Assembly: GCA_903884505.1 (NCBI GenBank)
Contig: CAISET010000002.1
Coordinates: forward strand, 213,917-277,916
Source of the DNA: an uncultured Microcaldota archaeon
GTDB lineage: Archaea > Micrarchaeota > Micrarchaeia > Burarchaeales > Fermentimicrarchaeaceae
DNA length: 64,000 nucleotides
Direction of reading: 5' to 3'
The notes under the pieces: model-generated
Databases searched by the model: none
Seen by the model: the letters and a program-made list of their open reading frames with translations, nothing else
What the model was told of the DNA's origin: nothing
Program-made: the position numbers and the translations under genes
Part shown: one piece after another, positions 51,806-60,565 of the stretch
Layout of the letters: each line of letters starts with the position of its first letter
How positions within the stretch are numbered: the first letter of the stretch is position 1

Positions 51806-52999
51806 ATGGATAAATACGACGTAATAATTGCAGGCTGCGGCCCGTGCGGCGCGATGGCCGCGCGCGCTGCCGCGAAGGCAGGGGCGAAAGTCCTGGCGCT
51901 TGACAGGAGGAAGGAGCTCGGCGCACCTGTGAGATGCGGAGAGGGGATAGGCCTGCACTGGATGGACGAGCTCGGGCTGAAGATGAACCCCAAGGCCGTT
52001 TCCGCGGAAATAAACGGCTCGGTCCTCGTCTCTCCTGACTGGAAGCGCAGGGTCGTGATTAGGAACAAGGAGACGAAAGGCTTCGTTGTAGACAGGAAAG
52101 TCTTTGACAAAGATTTGGCGATTGAGGCAGGAAGGTGCGGTGCGGACATCTCAGTTCACAGCGAGGTCTATGACGTGATTAAGGAAGGGGGGAAGATTGC
52201 AGGCGTGAAGGCAATAGTTGACGGGAAGAAGCACGAATTCCACGCGCCAGTGGTAATCGCTGCTGACGGCGGTGAATCAACAATTGCCAGATTGGCCGGG
52301 TTGAACACGACTGCAACCCTCTACGACACCGACTTCGGAGTCGAGTACGAGATGGTGAATGTCGACTGTGTAGACCTCATCGAAGTTTATTTCTCAAATG
52401 CTGACGCGCCAAGGGGCTACGTCTGGATATTCCCCAAGGGAAAGGATGTGGCGAACGTAGGCGTGGGGATTGGCGGCCTTCACGCACCCAATGCCAAATA
52501 CTACCTTGACAAATGGATTAAGGCGCACCCGGAGAGGCTCGGGAAGGCGAAAACCGTCGCAATTAAGGGCGGAATCATACCCGTAGGCGCGCCCATGACT
52601 GATGAGGCGGTAGGCGAAGGCATAATCGCCGCAGGAACCGCCGCACACCAGGTCGACCCCATCCACGGCGGCGGAATCTGCCTCGCGATGGAGGCCGGGA
52701 AGATAGCCGGAGAAGTTGCGGCAAAAAATGCGCTTGCCAAAACATGCGACCGCGCCCATCTTCTCGAATACGCTGAAATCTACAAGAAAGTAAGGGAACC
52801 CAAACTACTCAAGCGACTCAAGCTGCGGAAAGTCCTCGAGAAGCTTTCCGACGACGACTTCAACGCAATCTTCCATCACCTGGACGACAAGGACATCGAC
52901 AACCTGCTGAAGAGCAACTTCGCGGCCGTTGTCGGCAAAATGACGAGCCTCCTCATCACCAAGCCGGGCCTCATAAAGACGATGAGCGGCCTTTTGTGA
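51806..52999 (+). CDS. Geranylgeranyl reductase family flavoprotein
   Basis: A 397-residue FAD enzyme expected to saturate the isoprenoid chains of archaeal lipids. Dinucleotide fold DVIIAGCGPCGAMAARAAAK, PVRCGEGIG, PxxYxWxFP-like YVWIFPKG, and GTAAHQVDPIHGGGICLAMEAG match. ATG 51806 follows AGGTGATTTTC. Coupled to the ferredoxin upstream. Confidence 0.92.
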   Translation: MDKYDVIIAGCGPCGAMAARAAAKAGAKVLALDRRKELGAPVRCGEGIGLHWMDELGLKMNPKAVSAEINGSVLVSPDWKRRVVIRNKETKGFVVDRKVFDKDLAIEAGRCGADISVHSEVYDVIKEGGKIAGVKAIVDGKKHEFHAPVVIAADGGESTIARLAGLNTTATLYDTDFGVEYEMVNVDCVDLIEVYFSNADAPRGYVWIFPKGKDVANVGVGIGGLHAPNAKYYLDKWIKAHPERLGKAKTVAIKGGIIPVGAPMTDEAVGEGIIAAGTAAHQVDPIHGGGICLAMEAGKIAGEVAAKNALAKTCDRAHLLEYAEIYKKVREPKLLKRLKLRKVLEKLSDDDFNAIFHHLDDKDIDNLLKSNFAAVVGKMTSLLITKPGLIKTMSGLL

Positions 53000-53010
53000 G
53001 CCGTGGTCAC

Positions 53011-54249
53011 ATGGCGGTTACACCGAGGCAAACGGCAGATTCAACCGCGCTACTCCGCAGGCTGGACTCCAAGGTCGGCTCGCTAAAAAGCGAGATGGTG
53101 GAATTCACGAAGAAGCTGGTGAAAATCCGGACCGAAAACCCGCCCGGCAAAAATTACGGGGAACTCGTCAGTGCAATTAAAAAATTAGCGGACGCCAGCG
53201 GCTTTGAAACTAAGATTTACGGCAAGAGCGGAAAGCCGAATCTGGTCATTACTTGGAATGTCGGTTCAAAACACACCCTCCACATAAACGGCCATTACGA
53301 CGTCGTTCCAGCCGTTGGAGCCTGGAAGCATGCCCCTTTCGAGCCCGTAATCGAGGATGGCAAGCTCTTCGGCCGCGGCGCAGCGGACTCGAAGTCGAAT
53401 ATCTGCGCCGTAATTTACGCGGCAAAGGCGATGAAAGAGCTCGGGATGAAACCGGCGTGCAACCTAGAACTTTCATTCACATGCGACGAGGAGAGCGGCG
53501 GAGTCGACGGCTTGGGCTACCTTGTAGCAGAGAAACTCGTGAAACCTGACTTTGCCATAGTCGCGGACGGGCCGGTGCGCGGCATAAACAATGCGCACAA
53601 GGGAGTCCTGGCCCTCAAGATTACGGTCGTCGGGAAATCCGCGCATGCCGCATGGCCGCAGCGGGGCGTGAATGCTTTCCTTGGGGCGGGGAAACTGGCG
53701 ATTGAGCTTAATGGGCTGAACACGAAGCTGGGGAAGGTAAAATCCAGGTGCGACACGAGCGAGGAGGTGGAGAAGTCCCCTACCATCGTCCCGGGCGGGA
53801 GGGCGGAAGGCGGCGTAAAGTTCAACAGCGTCCCCGGGGAATTCAGCTTTACGATAGACCGGAGGATAATCCCGGAAGAGAAAATCTCGGACGCAAAGGA
53901 CGAGTTGCTCGCGGCGATAAACGCCTTTTCCAGGAAGAATCCGGAATACGGGGTAATCATCGAAACTATTCTCGAAGCGAAGCCCTCATTTGCGGACAAG
54001 AACTGCAAAATATCGAAAGCGCTGTCACGAAGCATCAAATCCGTGAAAGGCGAAGCTCCGAATTACTACCTCCTTCCTGGCTTCCTGGACATGCGCTACC
54101 TGGTGAATGAGGCGAAGATTGACTGCGTGAACTACGGTACCGCTGGTGGCAACGAGCACGGGGTCGACGAGTTCGTTTACGCCGATTCCATCCTCGATTT
54201 GGTGAAGATATTCGTTTTGACTGCCATGGATAAGGAGTTAGAGGCATAG
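53011..54249 (+). CDS. M20 family metallopeptidase (ArgE/DapE-like)
   Basis: A 412-residue zinc hydrolase: NGHYDVVPA (first ligand), GRGAADSKSNICAVI (bridging Asp), CDEESGG (catalytic and ligand Glu), and a late EHGVDEFV His. The dimerisation domain with GKSAHAAWPQRGVNA lies in the middle. Could be a deacetylase, desuccinylase or dipeptidase. GTG 52996 is an alternative start overlapping the reductase gene. Confidence 0.9.
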   Translation: MAVTPRQTADSTALLRRLDSKVGSLKSEMVEFTKKLVKIRTENPPGKNYGELVSAIKKLADASGFETKIYGKSGKPNLVITWNVGSKHTLHINGHYDVVPAVGAWKHAPFEPVIEDGKLFGRGAADSKSNICAVIYAAKAMKELGMKPACNLELSFTCDEESGGVDGLGYLVAEKLVKPDFAIVADGPVRGINNAHKGVLALKITVVGKSAHAAWPQRGVNAFLGAGKLAIELNGLNTKLGKVKSRCDTSEEVEKSPTIVPGGRAEGGVKFNSVPGEFSFTIDRRIIPEEKISDAKDELLAAINAFSRKNPEYGVIIETILEAKPSFADKNCKISKALSRSIKSVKGEAPNYYLLPGFLDMRYLVNEAKIDCVNYGTAGGNEHGVDEFVYADSILDLVKIFVLTAMDKELEA

Positions 54250-54588
54250 ATGTGGATGGCAACGTTCGACGATTTCCAGAAACTCGACATCCGCGTCGGA
54301 AGAATTCTCGAGGTCGAGGATTTCCCTGAGGCTAGGAAGCCCACCTACAAATTGAAGATAGACCTCGGAAAAGAAATCGGAATCAAGAAATCCTGCGCCC
54401 AACTCCCACCGAACTACAAGAAAGAGGAGCTTAAGGGAAAACTGGTCCTCTGCGTCGTGAATTTCCCGCCGAGACAGATAGGTTCCGCAATCTCGGAAGT
54501 CCTGACGCTCGGCGTCCCGGGCAGGAACGGCGAATGCATCCTCATCCAGCCCGAGCGGGATGTCGAGATAGGCGGAAGACTTTATTAA
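54250..54588 (+). CDS. tRNA-binding domain protein, CsaA-like
   Basis: A 112-residue OB-fold of the EMAP-II/CsaA/MetRS C-terminal type: FQKLDIRVGRILEVEDFPEA, GIKKSCAQLP, LVLCVVNFPPRQIG, SEVLTLGVPG. Likely a dimeric stand-alone tRNA or chaperone-like binding protein. It starts immediately after the M20 stop; ATG 54256 is an alternative. Confidence 0.9.
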   Translation: MWMATFDDFQKLDIRVGRILEVEDFPEARKPTYKLKIDLGKEIGIKKSCAQLPPNYKKEELKGKLVLCVVNFPPRQIGSAISEVLTLGVPGRNGECILIQPERDVEIGGRLY

Positions 54589-54634
54589 TTTGAACTTCAC
54601 GGGCCTAGCGTTCAGACTTTTGAGAGGTGCTGAT

Positions 54635-55384
54635 ATGGTTGTCAAAAATAAGCAGGTTGGGACGCAGCCGGGCGGAACTGTTCATCATATTATGCAGAAA
54701 GAAGACCCGTACAAGCGTATCCTGCAGCGGCGAGCGCAGACGCGCAGGTACAACGACGAAATCAAGGTGGCAGAGCCGAAGCTAAAGGAACTAGTGAGAA
54801 AATACATAGTTCAGAGTAATGACAACAACGAGCTGAAGATAACGCTTGGCAGAGCACCCAAGACAGACCCAAAGACGCCCAAAGAGCTCGCCAAAGCCGC
54901 GTCAGCTCTTTATTCCAAATTGGTGAAGCAAGCGGCGAGTAACACGATCGTGAGAGTGCCGAAGAAGCCAAGCGAACTCTCAGATATTGAACTACCCACG
55001 TATCTCAAAAATATTAACGCCCTGATAACCGAATACGAGAAAAAGAACAAAGAGCTTGAGAAATCGAACGAGAAGCTCGGGTTGGATATCGACGCGCGAA
55101 GGGCATTGACACCGAGAGAACTGGCCGAGGACGACCCCCGTGTCCCCGGCAGTCAGCAGACGGAAGGCCTTCGCGTAGATGGCAGTATACGCGAGGCTGA
55201 CCTCTACCGTCCACCGGATGAGGATGATAATCAGCGGATATTGATGGAAGTAGCTGCGCGCGACGGTGAGGAGAATCTTGGCCGTCATTACGAAAAGGTC
55301 CGCCCTCCTAACGTTGGGCCAAGGCTAACAAAGGAGCAAAAGAAGGAAAAGAAGAGGCGCAACCGCGAACAGGGCAGGGAGTGA
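54635..55384 (+). CDS. Hypothetical hydrophilic coiled-coil protein
   Basis: A 249-residue highly charged protein, starting MVVKNKQVGTQPGG, with a coiled-coil stretch (about 128-165, YEKKNKELEKSNEKLGLDI) and a basic end. ATG 54635 follows GAGGTGCTGAT. The gene is less GC-rich than neighbours, which may indicate transfer. No known domain seen. Confidence 0.6.
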   Translation: MVVKNKQVGTQPGGTVHHIMQKEDPYKRILQRRAQTRRYNDEIKVAEPKLKELVRKYIVQSNDNNELKITLGRAPKTDPKTPKELAKAASALYSKLVKQAASNTIVRVPKKPSELSDIELPTYLKNINALITEYEKKNKELEKSNEKLGLDIDARRALTPRELAEDDPRVPGSQQTEGLRVDGSIREADLYRPPDEDDNQRILMEVAARDGEENLGRHYEKVRPPNVGPRLTKEQKKEKKRRNREQGRE

Positions 55385-55446
55385 AATCGCTGGCGGAAGG
55401 CTTTATTAATCTGGGGATGCAAAATTGACCTCCACGTCGTGATTCT

Positions 55447-55632
55447 ATGGCAGAACAACTAAACAAGTTCGAGAAGGCGCGCGTCATCGGCGCAAGGGCA
55501 TTGCAGCTTGCGAGCGGCGCACCGCCGCTGGTGAGCATCCCCAAGGGCACGGTGAGCGCAGTGGACGTCGCCTTCCTGGAGTATGACAAGGACGTGCTCC
55601 CGCTCGTCGTAATCAGGGAAGAGAAAGCCTGA
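55447..55632 (+). CDS. rpoK: DNA-directed RNA polymerase subunit K
   Basis: A 61-residue Rpb6/omega homologue: FEKARVIGARALQLASGAPPLV and LPLVVIREE are the family core. It helps assemble RNA polymerase. Overlaps the convergent gene by 20 bp at its 3' end. Confidence 0.92.
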   Translation: MAEQLNKFEKARVIGARALQLASGAPPLVSIPKGTVSAVDVAFLEYDKDVLPLVVIREEKA

Positions 55633-56365
55633 ACGGGGCGCGGACAAGAACCTCCTCAACGGTTTCCCCATTGCTATCATAAGTATCCTTAAGCACAACG
55701 CGCTTCTCCTCATCAACCCATACCGTTCTCCTAGTCTCACCGGTCACGTTTTCCCCGCCATCCGAAATCTCCAGTTCCCGCGAAACGGCTTCCGCAACGA
55801 GCGCAGCCCTCCCGGAATAGTTCTCCCTCCTCAGGAAGCGGTATGAATTAGCGCTCCGTTGTTCCATCCTGACGACCTCGATTGCCCCCGGTGAAAGCTT
55901 CATGGTGACATTGAGCGCCCCGCTCCACCCCTCGCGCAGGGAGAGCATCCAGGGCTCATAGAATATCATCACCGGCTCCGCGGCGTATGTTTCAGGGGGC
56001 ATCCTCTTCCACTCGCCGTTGCTGAGAACCGAGAAATACGCGGCCGAGCCGTTCGCAGTCGAATAGCACGCTTCCAACGGCGAGGCATTGGCCAGCCCGG
56101 AGATGTTCCTCACGGCGCGCAGGCAGCCCGCCTCCCCATCGATTCCACCGATGCCCACGCTCGCGTTCACGGCCGCGCCGCCAAACCGCAGCTTATACCC
56201 GTACTCCTCGCCGGAAGCGAACCGCGGCCCTGCGGATGAGCTCAGGTTCTCGCTTTCAACGCTCACCTGTAGCCCGCCGGATGGCCTGACCAATAGGAAA
56301 ATCGCGATGAGCGCGACAGCCGCAACCGCAATGAGCACAAGCGCAATCCGCAGATACTGCCCCAT
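55613..56365 (-). CDS. Membrane-anchored extracellular protein
   Basis: A 250-residue protein: N-terminal helix (LRIALVLIAVAAVALIAIFL) and a beta-rich outer domain with many Asn glycosylation sequons and two Cys (GCLRAV, EACYS). Domain not recognised; general form is like lipoprotein-type LolA/outer domains but unproven. The second Met (56365) is taken as start since it sits right before the helix. Confidence 0.6.
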   Translation of the reverse strand: MGQYLRIALVLIAVAAVALIAIFLLVRPSGGLQVSVESENLSSSAGPRFASGEEYGYKLRFGGAAVNASVGIGGIDGEAGCLRAVRNISGLANASPLEACYSTANGSAAYFSVLSNGEWKRMPPETYAAEPVMIFYEPWMLSLREGWSGALNVTMKLSPGAIEVVRMEQRSANSYRFLRRENYSGRAALVAEAVSRELEISDGGENVTGETRRTVWVDEEKRVVLKDTYDSNGETVEEVLVRAPFRLSLP

Positions 56366-56383
56366 CCACGCGTCCACAAGAAA

Positions 56384-56395
56384 GATTTATATGAG
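56384..56395 (+). promoter_or_regulatory. TATA box for the protein at 56414
   Basis: GATTTATATGAG lies 19-30 bp upstream of ATG 56414, so the mRNA is probably leaderless. Confidence 0.5.
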
Positions 56396-56413
56396 CCGCT
56401 TTAAATTCACATC

Positions 56414-56950
56414 ATGGACAGCAGGCAGCTGATTCTGGCGGCAGCCGCGGCCATCGTGCTCCTCGCAGCCGCCTACTACCTTATGGCGAGCGGAGTCGTT
56501 GGCGGCAACAGGTATGCGGGCACCTCCTTCCAGGTGCAGCCAAGCAGCTGTGCCATGGGCTCGGACCCGCTTCTCAACCAGAACAGCTCGAGGGTGACGC
56601 TCCGCGCGGCCTATTTCATCACGAACACGGGCCAGAAGCCCACGGCCCTGCCGGCCTCCGTCTACCTGGTAGTAGGGGATGAGATAATGGACGAGCAGGC
56701 TCTCGCCCCCTACACCTACCAGCCCGGCGCGATGCTCTTCAACGGCACTAAGGAATTCTCATTCTACTCTCATGAGTTCAGGGGAGGCCAGTTCGACCCT
56801 TCCAAGGCCCCCTATGGCGGTAAGATAAACTTCGACTTCAGGCTAATCTACTGCGCAGGCTGCTCGGACCCAATAAGGGAGGGCCTTGTCATATACAACG
56901 GGAACACGGGCAACTGCGCGCGCCTGCAGTGCAGCACCTGTTCAGCCTAG
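56414..56950 (+). CDS. Membrane-anchored extracellular protein with Cys pairs
   Basis: A 178-residue protein: N-terminal anchor QLILAAAAAIVLLAAAYYLM, like the anchor of the CARDB protein at 24214 (QLIAAAVAAVVIILAAAYY), then a beta-sandwich-like domain and a Cys-bearing end (IYCAGCSDP, CARLQCSTC). No family recognised. Confidence 0.65.
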   Translation: MDSRQLILAAAAAIVLLAAAYYLMASGVVGGNRYAGTSFQVQPSSCAMGSDPLLNQNSSRVTLRAAYFITNTGQKPTALPASVYLVVGDEIMDEQALAPYTYQPGAMLFNGTKEFSFYSHEFRGGQFDPSKAPYGGKINFDFRLIYCAGCSDPIREGLVIYNGNTGNCARLQCSTCSA

Positions 56951-56994
56951 ATGAACGGGAAAATCAGCCAAGTGCGTGCGCATGGCAGCCGCCA

Positions 56995-58137
56995 CTAGAT
57001 GAATGAGAAAATAATCGTTGCCGCGAGCGGGACGAGCAGGTTGTCATCAATCTTCAGGTCAAGCGTCTCGACCATGGCGCAGATGAGCGTGACCGGGAAT
57101 GCCACAACGCCCACGAACGGGTAGGCAGCAGCGCTCCCGAAGGCGAAGAACGCGGCAGCACCCGCGAGCGTCTTCTCCGGGTTGTGGGGGAGCCTGGGCC
57201 CGCTGCTCACGAGTTTTCCGGCCAGCGTCGCAGCGCCGTCCCCGAACGCGAGTATCGCTATCACCGCAAGCACCTTGTCGATGTCGCCGAGGAAGGCGAG
57301 CGCAAGAAGTGCGCCTATCACGTACATGAACGCGCCCTTCGCGGGCATGACCATCGGCCTCTCCAGGAGCTCGAAGAGCTCGTCTATGAGCAGCGCCCTC
57401 TTCCTCTCCATCCTCAGGTGCATGAACGTCATCCCGGTGAAAAGCGCCATCATAAGCAGGAGCTCGGTCTTCGCCCTTCCCAGGAAGTATATCAGGGCGA
57501 TGATGATGGTTCCGAAAGTCACGTGCGCCACGCGCCTCCTGACCTCGAACGCAAATCCGCTCTTCCACTCCACCTTCTCGACCGCTAGCTGGACCTTCGG
57601 CAGCAGCTCCCTCTCCTTCCTCGGTATAAGCTGTGGGAATAGGTTGCGCAGGCACGTCTCGACGGCGAAATAAACCGAAAGTGCAATCACCATTCCCCCT
57701 GCGACATCGTTGAGCGTATGTATGCCGAGATAGATGCGGCTCATGGCTACAAGTATGGAAAGGAGTATGAAGAGCGGGAAGAACGACGTCCCGAGGCTCG
57801 CGCCCGCAAACACAAACGCGAACGTGGTATGTCCGCTCGGGAACGAGTAGTCGGTCGGGCACGAAGCGAGCTTGAGGTCACCAAGCAGCTCAGCGCACGG
57901 CCTCGGCTGCGCATACATCTCCTTAAGCCCGATTGCCAGCACCCCCGCAATCACGAGGGATATCACGAACGCCACCAGCTTGAGCCTGTTCGCCCTGACC
58001 CGCGGGTAGGCAAGGTAAAGCAGGAAGGCTATGGCAAGGAACAAGATGTAGGTATACGAGTCCAGGAACTGCGAAACCGTTGTGAACCATCCGAGATTCA
58101 GAGCAGCAAGCGCAGCAGTGGCGCCATCAACAACCAT
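56995..58137 (-). CDS. Fusion of PAP2 lipid phosphatase and dolichol kinase-like CTP transferase
   Basis: A 380-residue polytopic protein. The N-half has the PAP2 triad: KEMYAQPRP, SFPSGHTTFAF, and SRIYLGIHTLNDVAGG. The C-half, from about 190, matches the dolichol/phytol kinase family: FGDGAATLAGKLV, EKTLAGAAAFF, ETLDLKIDDNLLVPL. One half removes and the other adds phosphate on lipids, probably polyprenol carriers for glycan export. The ATG at 58137 is chosen because the upstream sequence is the dispersed element. Confidence 0.85.
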   Translation of the reverse strand: MVVDGATAALAALNLGWFTTVSQFLDSYTYILFLAIAFLLYLAYPRVRANRLKLVAFVISLVIAGVLAIGLKEMYAQPRPCAELLGDLKLASCPTDYSFPSGHTTFAFVFAGASLGTSFFPLFILLSILVAMSRIYLGIHTLNDVAGGMVIALSVYFAVETCLRNLFPQLIPRKERELLPKVQLAVEKVEWKSGFAFEVRRRVAHVTFGTIIIALIYFLGRAKTELLLMMALFTGMTFMHLRMERKRALLIDELFELLERPMVMPAKGAFMYVIGALLALAFLGDIDKVLAVIAILAFGDGAATLAGKLVSSGPRLPHNPEKTLAGAAAFFAFGSAAAYPFVGVVAFPVTLICAMVETLDLKIDDNLLVPLAATIIFSFI

Positions 58138-58245
58138 CAGAACCCCCGTTGCTCCTGCGCTTGAGTCGCCTTCGGCGACAGCTGCGCAACTTCCGTTGCG
58201 CATCGCAGGCTCGCTTGTCGCACATCGTCGGTTCCTGAACCTCCG
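58137..58245 (-). repeat. Dispersed leader element, second copy
   Basis: Opposite-strand relative of 38085-38150: identical 20-mer at 58226-58245, then GAGCCTGCGA (58203-58212) and CGGGGGTTCTGA (58137-58148). Between them this copy holds two extra hairpins (GCGCAAC/GTTGCGC and GTCGCC/GGCGAC). It fills the gap between two minus-strand genes and ends at the next start codon. Confidence 0.65.
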
Positions 58246-58250
58246 CCATA

Positions 58251-59009
58251 TCATCCCCTCGCAAGCCCGGACAGCCGCGCGTTTATGCATTTGAGCGCAC
58301 CGCCCAGCGCCTGCCTGTTATCATACCCGGACACAATTCGCGCAAGTTCGCTTTCCCTTCTTCCCCTAAATCTCCCCAGCTCCTTCACGAGCATCGGGAC
58401 CGCCCTCTTCACATTGTCAACAACCGTCACATCGGCCTCGCGCGCGGTCACCGAGAGCGGGTTCAGGTCTATCGCAATCACCTTCTTCCCCATCTTTCTC
58501 AGCGCCCTTGTCCTGTCCCCGTCCTCCATCGCAAGCAGCACAACATCCGCCTTGTAAATGCCCTCCCTGCTCACCCTTCGCCTCTCGCTGAACAGCTCAG
58601 GGATGGAAGCCTCGCCCTTCTCTCCCCCAAGGACCTCCGTTGCCCCCAGCCGCCTAAGGTGCCTCTTAATCGCCTCCACCCTCCCCTTCGTCCTGTAGAA
58701 GAGGTTCACCTCAATCGTCGCCCCGCACGCTTCCGCCAGCCCGACCGCCTCCTTGCCGCAGAGCGCCGCGAGGTTGCCGTTCACCGAGATTACGGGCCTT
58801 TCCGCAAGAAGGAGCATCGCCGCCCCCGCTTCCGCGGCCTTCCTCGCGAATGGCAGCGTCTTCTCCCCAAGAAGGTAGTCGAACGCCTCCCCCCTCCCCT
58901 GCGCAATGAGGCCGGACTCGCAGACAAGGCCATGCCTAAAACCCCTTAACAGCTCCTCCCTTGCCTCGAGAGACTCCCTCCTGGGATGTGACGCCGGAAT
59001 GCGGCCCAT
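58251..59009 (-). CDS. 4-phosphopantoate--beta-alanine ligase
   Basis: A 252-residue archaeal phosphopantothenate synthetase for coenzyme A. IPASHPRRESLEAREELLRG, GLIAQGRGEAFDYLLGE, and RPVISVNGNLAALC match the archaea-specific family. Divergent from the surface protein at 59069. Start ATG 59009 keeps the conserved N-terminal SHPR motif. Confidence 0.93.
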   Translation of the reverse strand: MGRIPASHPRRESLEAREELLRGFRHGLVCESGLIAQGRGEAFDYLLGEKTLPFARKAAEAGAAMLLLAERPVISVNGNLAALCGKEAVGLAEACGATIEVNLFYRTKGRVEAIKRHLRRLGATEVLGGEKGEASIPELFSERRRVSREGIYKADVVLLAMEDGDRTRALRKMGKKVIAIDLNPLSVTAREADVTVVDNVKRAVPMLVKELGRFRGRRESELARIVSGYDNRQALGGALKCINARLSGLARG

Positions 59010-59029
59010 AGGCGGGTTTTTGGGTTGGA

Positions 59030-59040
59030 TTTATATATAA
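59030..59040 (+). promoter_or_regulatory. TATA box between divergent genes
   Basis: TTTATATATAA, 29-39 bp before ATG 59069 (which has GGTGGTGAATTC as ribosome binding site) and 21 bp from the opposite start. Confidence 0.55.
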
Positions 59041-59068
59041 GGGCTGCGTAATTTCAGGTGGTGAATTC

Positions 59069-60340
59069 ATGAGATATAACCTGCTGTTTCTAACCCTAGT
59101 CCTCTCGCTCATGGCGGTTGGCGCAACAGCCCAGCCCCCGGAGCTCAACGCGTATGTTTCGGAGCCTGTCCTTACGGGTCTGAACTGCAACCCCACGGGC
59201 GGCCCGGCAAGGTACTCGGCCACGGCTTACGTCGAGAATAACTACAGCACCGCCATGTCCGTCAACTACACCTATTTCGACTTTCCCACCGGAGTCCAGG
59301 CCGAGGGCGGCAGGATATGCACAGTCGCCCCGAACTCGGGCGAGCACTGCACTTTCACAATTCCGGTCAGGCTCGGCGGCGAGGGTTCCAGCGCCTCGGA
59401 GCTGCCGGTCATCCTGATCGCAACGCTGGACAGCGACGGCGAAGTCCTTATGGCAAGGCTCAACTTCACGATAAGCCACAGCTCAACCTCAACCGAGGCG
59501 AACGTCCTAGGCATCATAGATTCCGCCCAGGCGCGCCTCAGTGAGCAGTCGCTCATGCTCGACTCCGCGTGCGATGCAGGCGCCTGCTGCGGGATGGTTG
59601 AAGCCAAGGGTGCGCTCGACACCGCAACAAGCCAGCTTGCAGAGGCAAGAAGCAATGTCAGGACGTGCTCATTCTCAGACGCAACCCAGTCCGGCTACGC
59701 GGCCTCGGCGTCCTTAAGGGATTCAGCCGCAGCATACAACGCGAACCTGCAGGCCTGCAATTCCTCGCTCGCAACTTACTCCGCAGCCCGCATCAGCCTC
59801 ACTGGCGCGAACAACACGTTCTACAGGAGGGCCGGGTGCGGAATGGCAGTCAACGCCTCCCGCGCAGAGCTGGCGAACGCGATCTCATCGCTAGAACAGG
59901 CCGCATCCCTGATAGGGAGCGACGCCTACCCGGATGCGGAAGCCACCCTCAACTCGACCTCAACCAGCATCAACAGGTCCATCTCGCTCTCCGAGGACTG
60001 CCCTGCTTCAAGCCTCGCCCCACCGCCTGAAATCGCGGCGACTGTCGTCCCGACGCCGGCCCCGCAGCAGTCCGGCACGCTCTCCAAGGTCATCGGCGCG
60101 CTCGGGTACATAATAATAGCCGCAATCGTAGTCGTCGCCGGCGCAGCAATCTACATCACTCTCGGCAAGAGGAAGCTCGAGGGCGACGAGGGCGGTTTCA
60201 ACCCGCGCCAGCCACCGCCTTCTGCGCCAGGGCCGGAAATCGGGGTCGACCACTCGAAGATAGACCGCGAGTTCCACGACTGGCTCAAGCAGGCCGAGCA
60301 CGAGGAGAAGAAGCCCGGGAAGAAGAAAGGCGCCAGCTAA
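59069..60340 (+). CDS. Secreted protein with C-terminal membrane helix and cytoplasmic tail
   Basis: A 423-residue protein: signal peptide (1-21), an N-terminal beta domain with Cys pairs, a helical region with spaced Cys (about 145-310), a short Pro linker, one membrane helix (KVIGALGYIIIAAIVVVAGAAIYI) and a charged cytoplasmic tail (VDHSKIDREFHDWLKQAEHE). The tail suggests contact with a cytoplasmic partner. No known domain recognised. Confidence 0.7.
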   Translation: MRYNLLFLTLVLSLMAVGATAQPPELNAYVSEPVLTGLNCNPTGGPARYSATAYVENNYSTAMSVNYTYFDFPTGVQAEGGRICTVAPNSGEHCTFTIPVRLGGEGSSASELPVILIATLDSDGEVLMARLNFTISHSSTSTEANVLGIIDSAQARLSEQSLMLDSACDAGACCGMVEAKGALDTATSQLAEARSNVRTCSFSDATQSGYAASASLRDSAAAYNANLQACNSSLATYSAARISLTGANNTFYRRAGCGMAVNASRAELANAISSLEQAASLIGSDAYPDAEATLNSTSTSINRSISLSEDCPASSLAPPPEIAATVVPTPAPQQSGTLSKVIGALGYIIIAAIVVVAGAAIYITLGKRKLEGDEGGFNPRQPPPSAPGPEIGVDHSKIDREFHDWLKQAEHEEKKPGKKKGAS

Positions 60341-60367
60341 GGCAGGAACTTCTAAAAGAAGTGGAAG

Positions 60368-60528
60368 TGCCATGGGGGAGATTTGAACTCCCGACTTCCA
60401 GATTGCTCAGTCCAGCAAGTTCACATCATCGCCGCAAGCGGCTCATCACTCATCAAGTTGAACTTATGAGTTTTGCCCCACAGTGTTATCCACGGGCTGG
60501 CACTCTAACCAGGCTGAGTTACCATGGC
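60368..60528 (-). tRNA. tRNA-Met (CAT) with two introns
   Basis: Exons 60528-60497, 60471-60465 and 60403-60368 join into a 75-nt tRNA: acceptor GCCATGG/CCATGGC, D arm ACTC/GAGT, anticodon stem CCAGA/TCTGG, loop CTCATAA, T arm GGGAG/CTCCC, A73, no CCA. Intron 1 (25 nt, 60496-60472) lies at 30/31: helix TGCC/GGCA, bulges AGC and AAA, outer GAG/CTC. Intron 2 (61 nt, 60464-60404) lies at 37/38: helix CTCA/TGAG, bulges TAA and CAA, inner GTTC/GGAC. Elongator Met is most likely; tRNA-Ile2 (CAT) is possible. Confidence 0.88.
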
Positions 60529-60565
60529 ACGGCGATAGTTTAGCCGGACAGAATTTAAATAGTGC

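Noticed and set aside
60368..60528. Reading the gene as a single-intron, long-variable-arm tRNA-Leu or tRNA-Ser
   Set aside because: CCAGC can pair with GCTGG and leave a long variable arm, but the loop would then have C33 and anticodon GTG, which fits neither amino acid. The two-intron reading restores all conserved positions.
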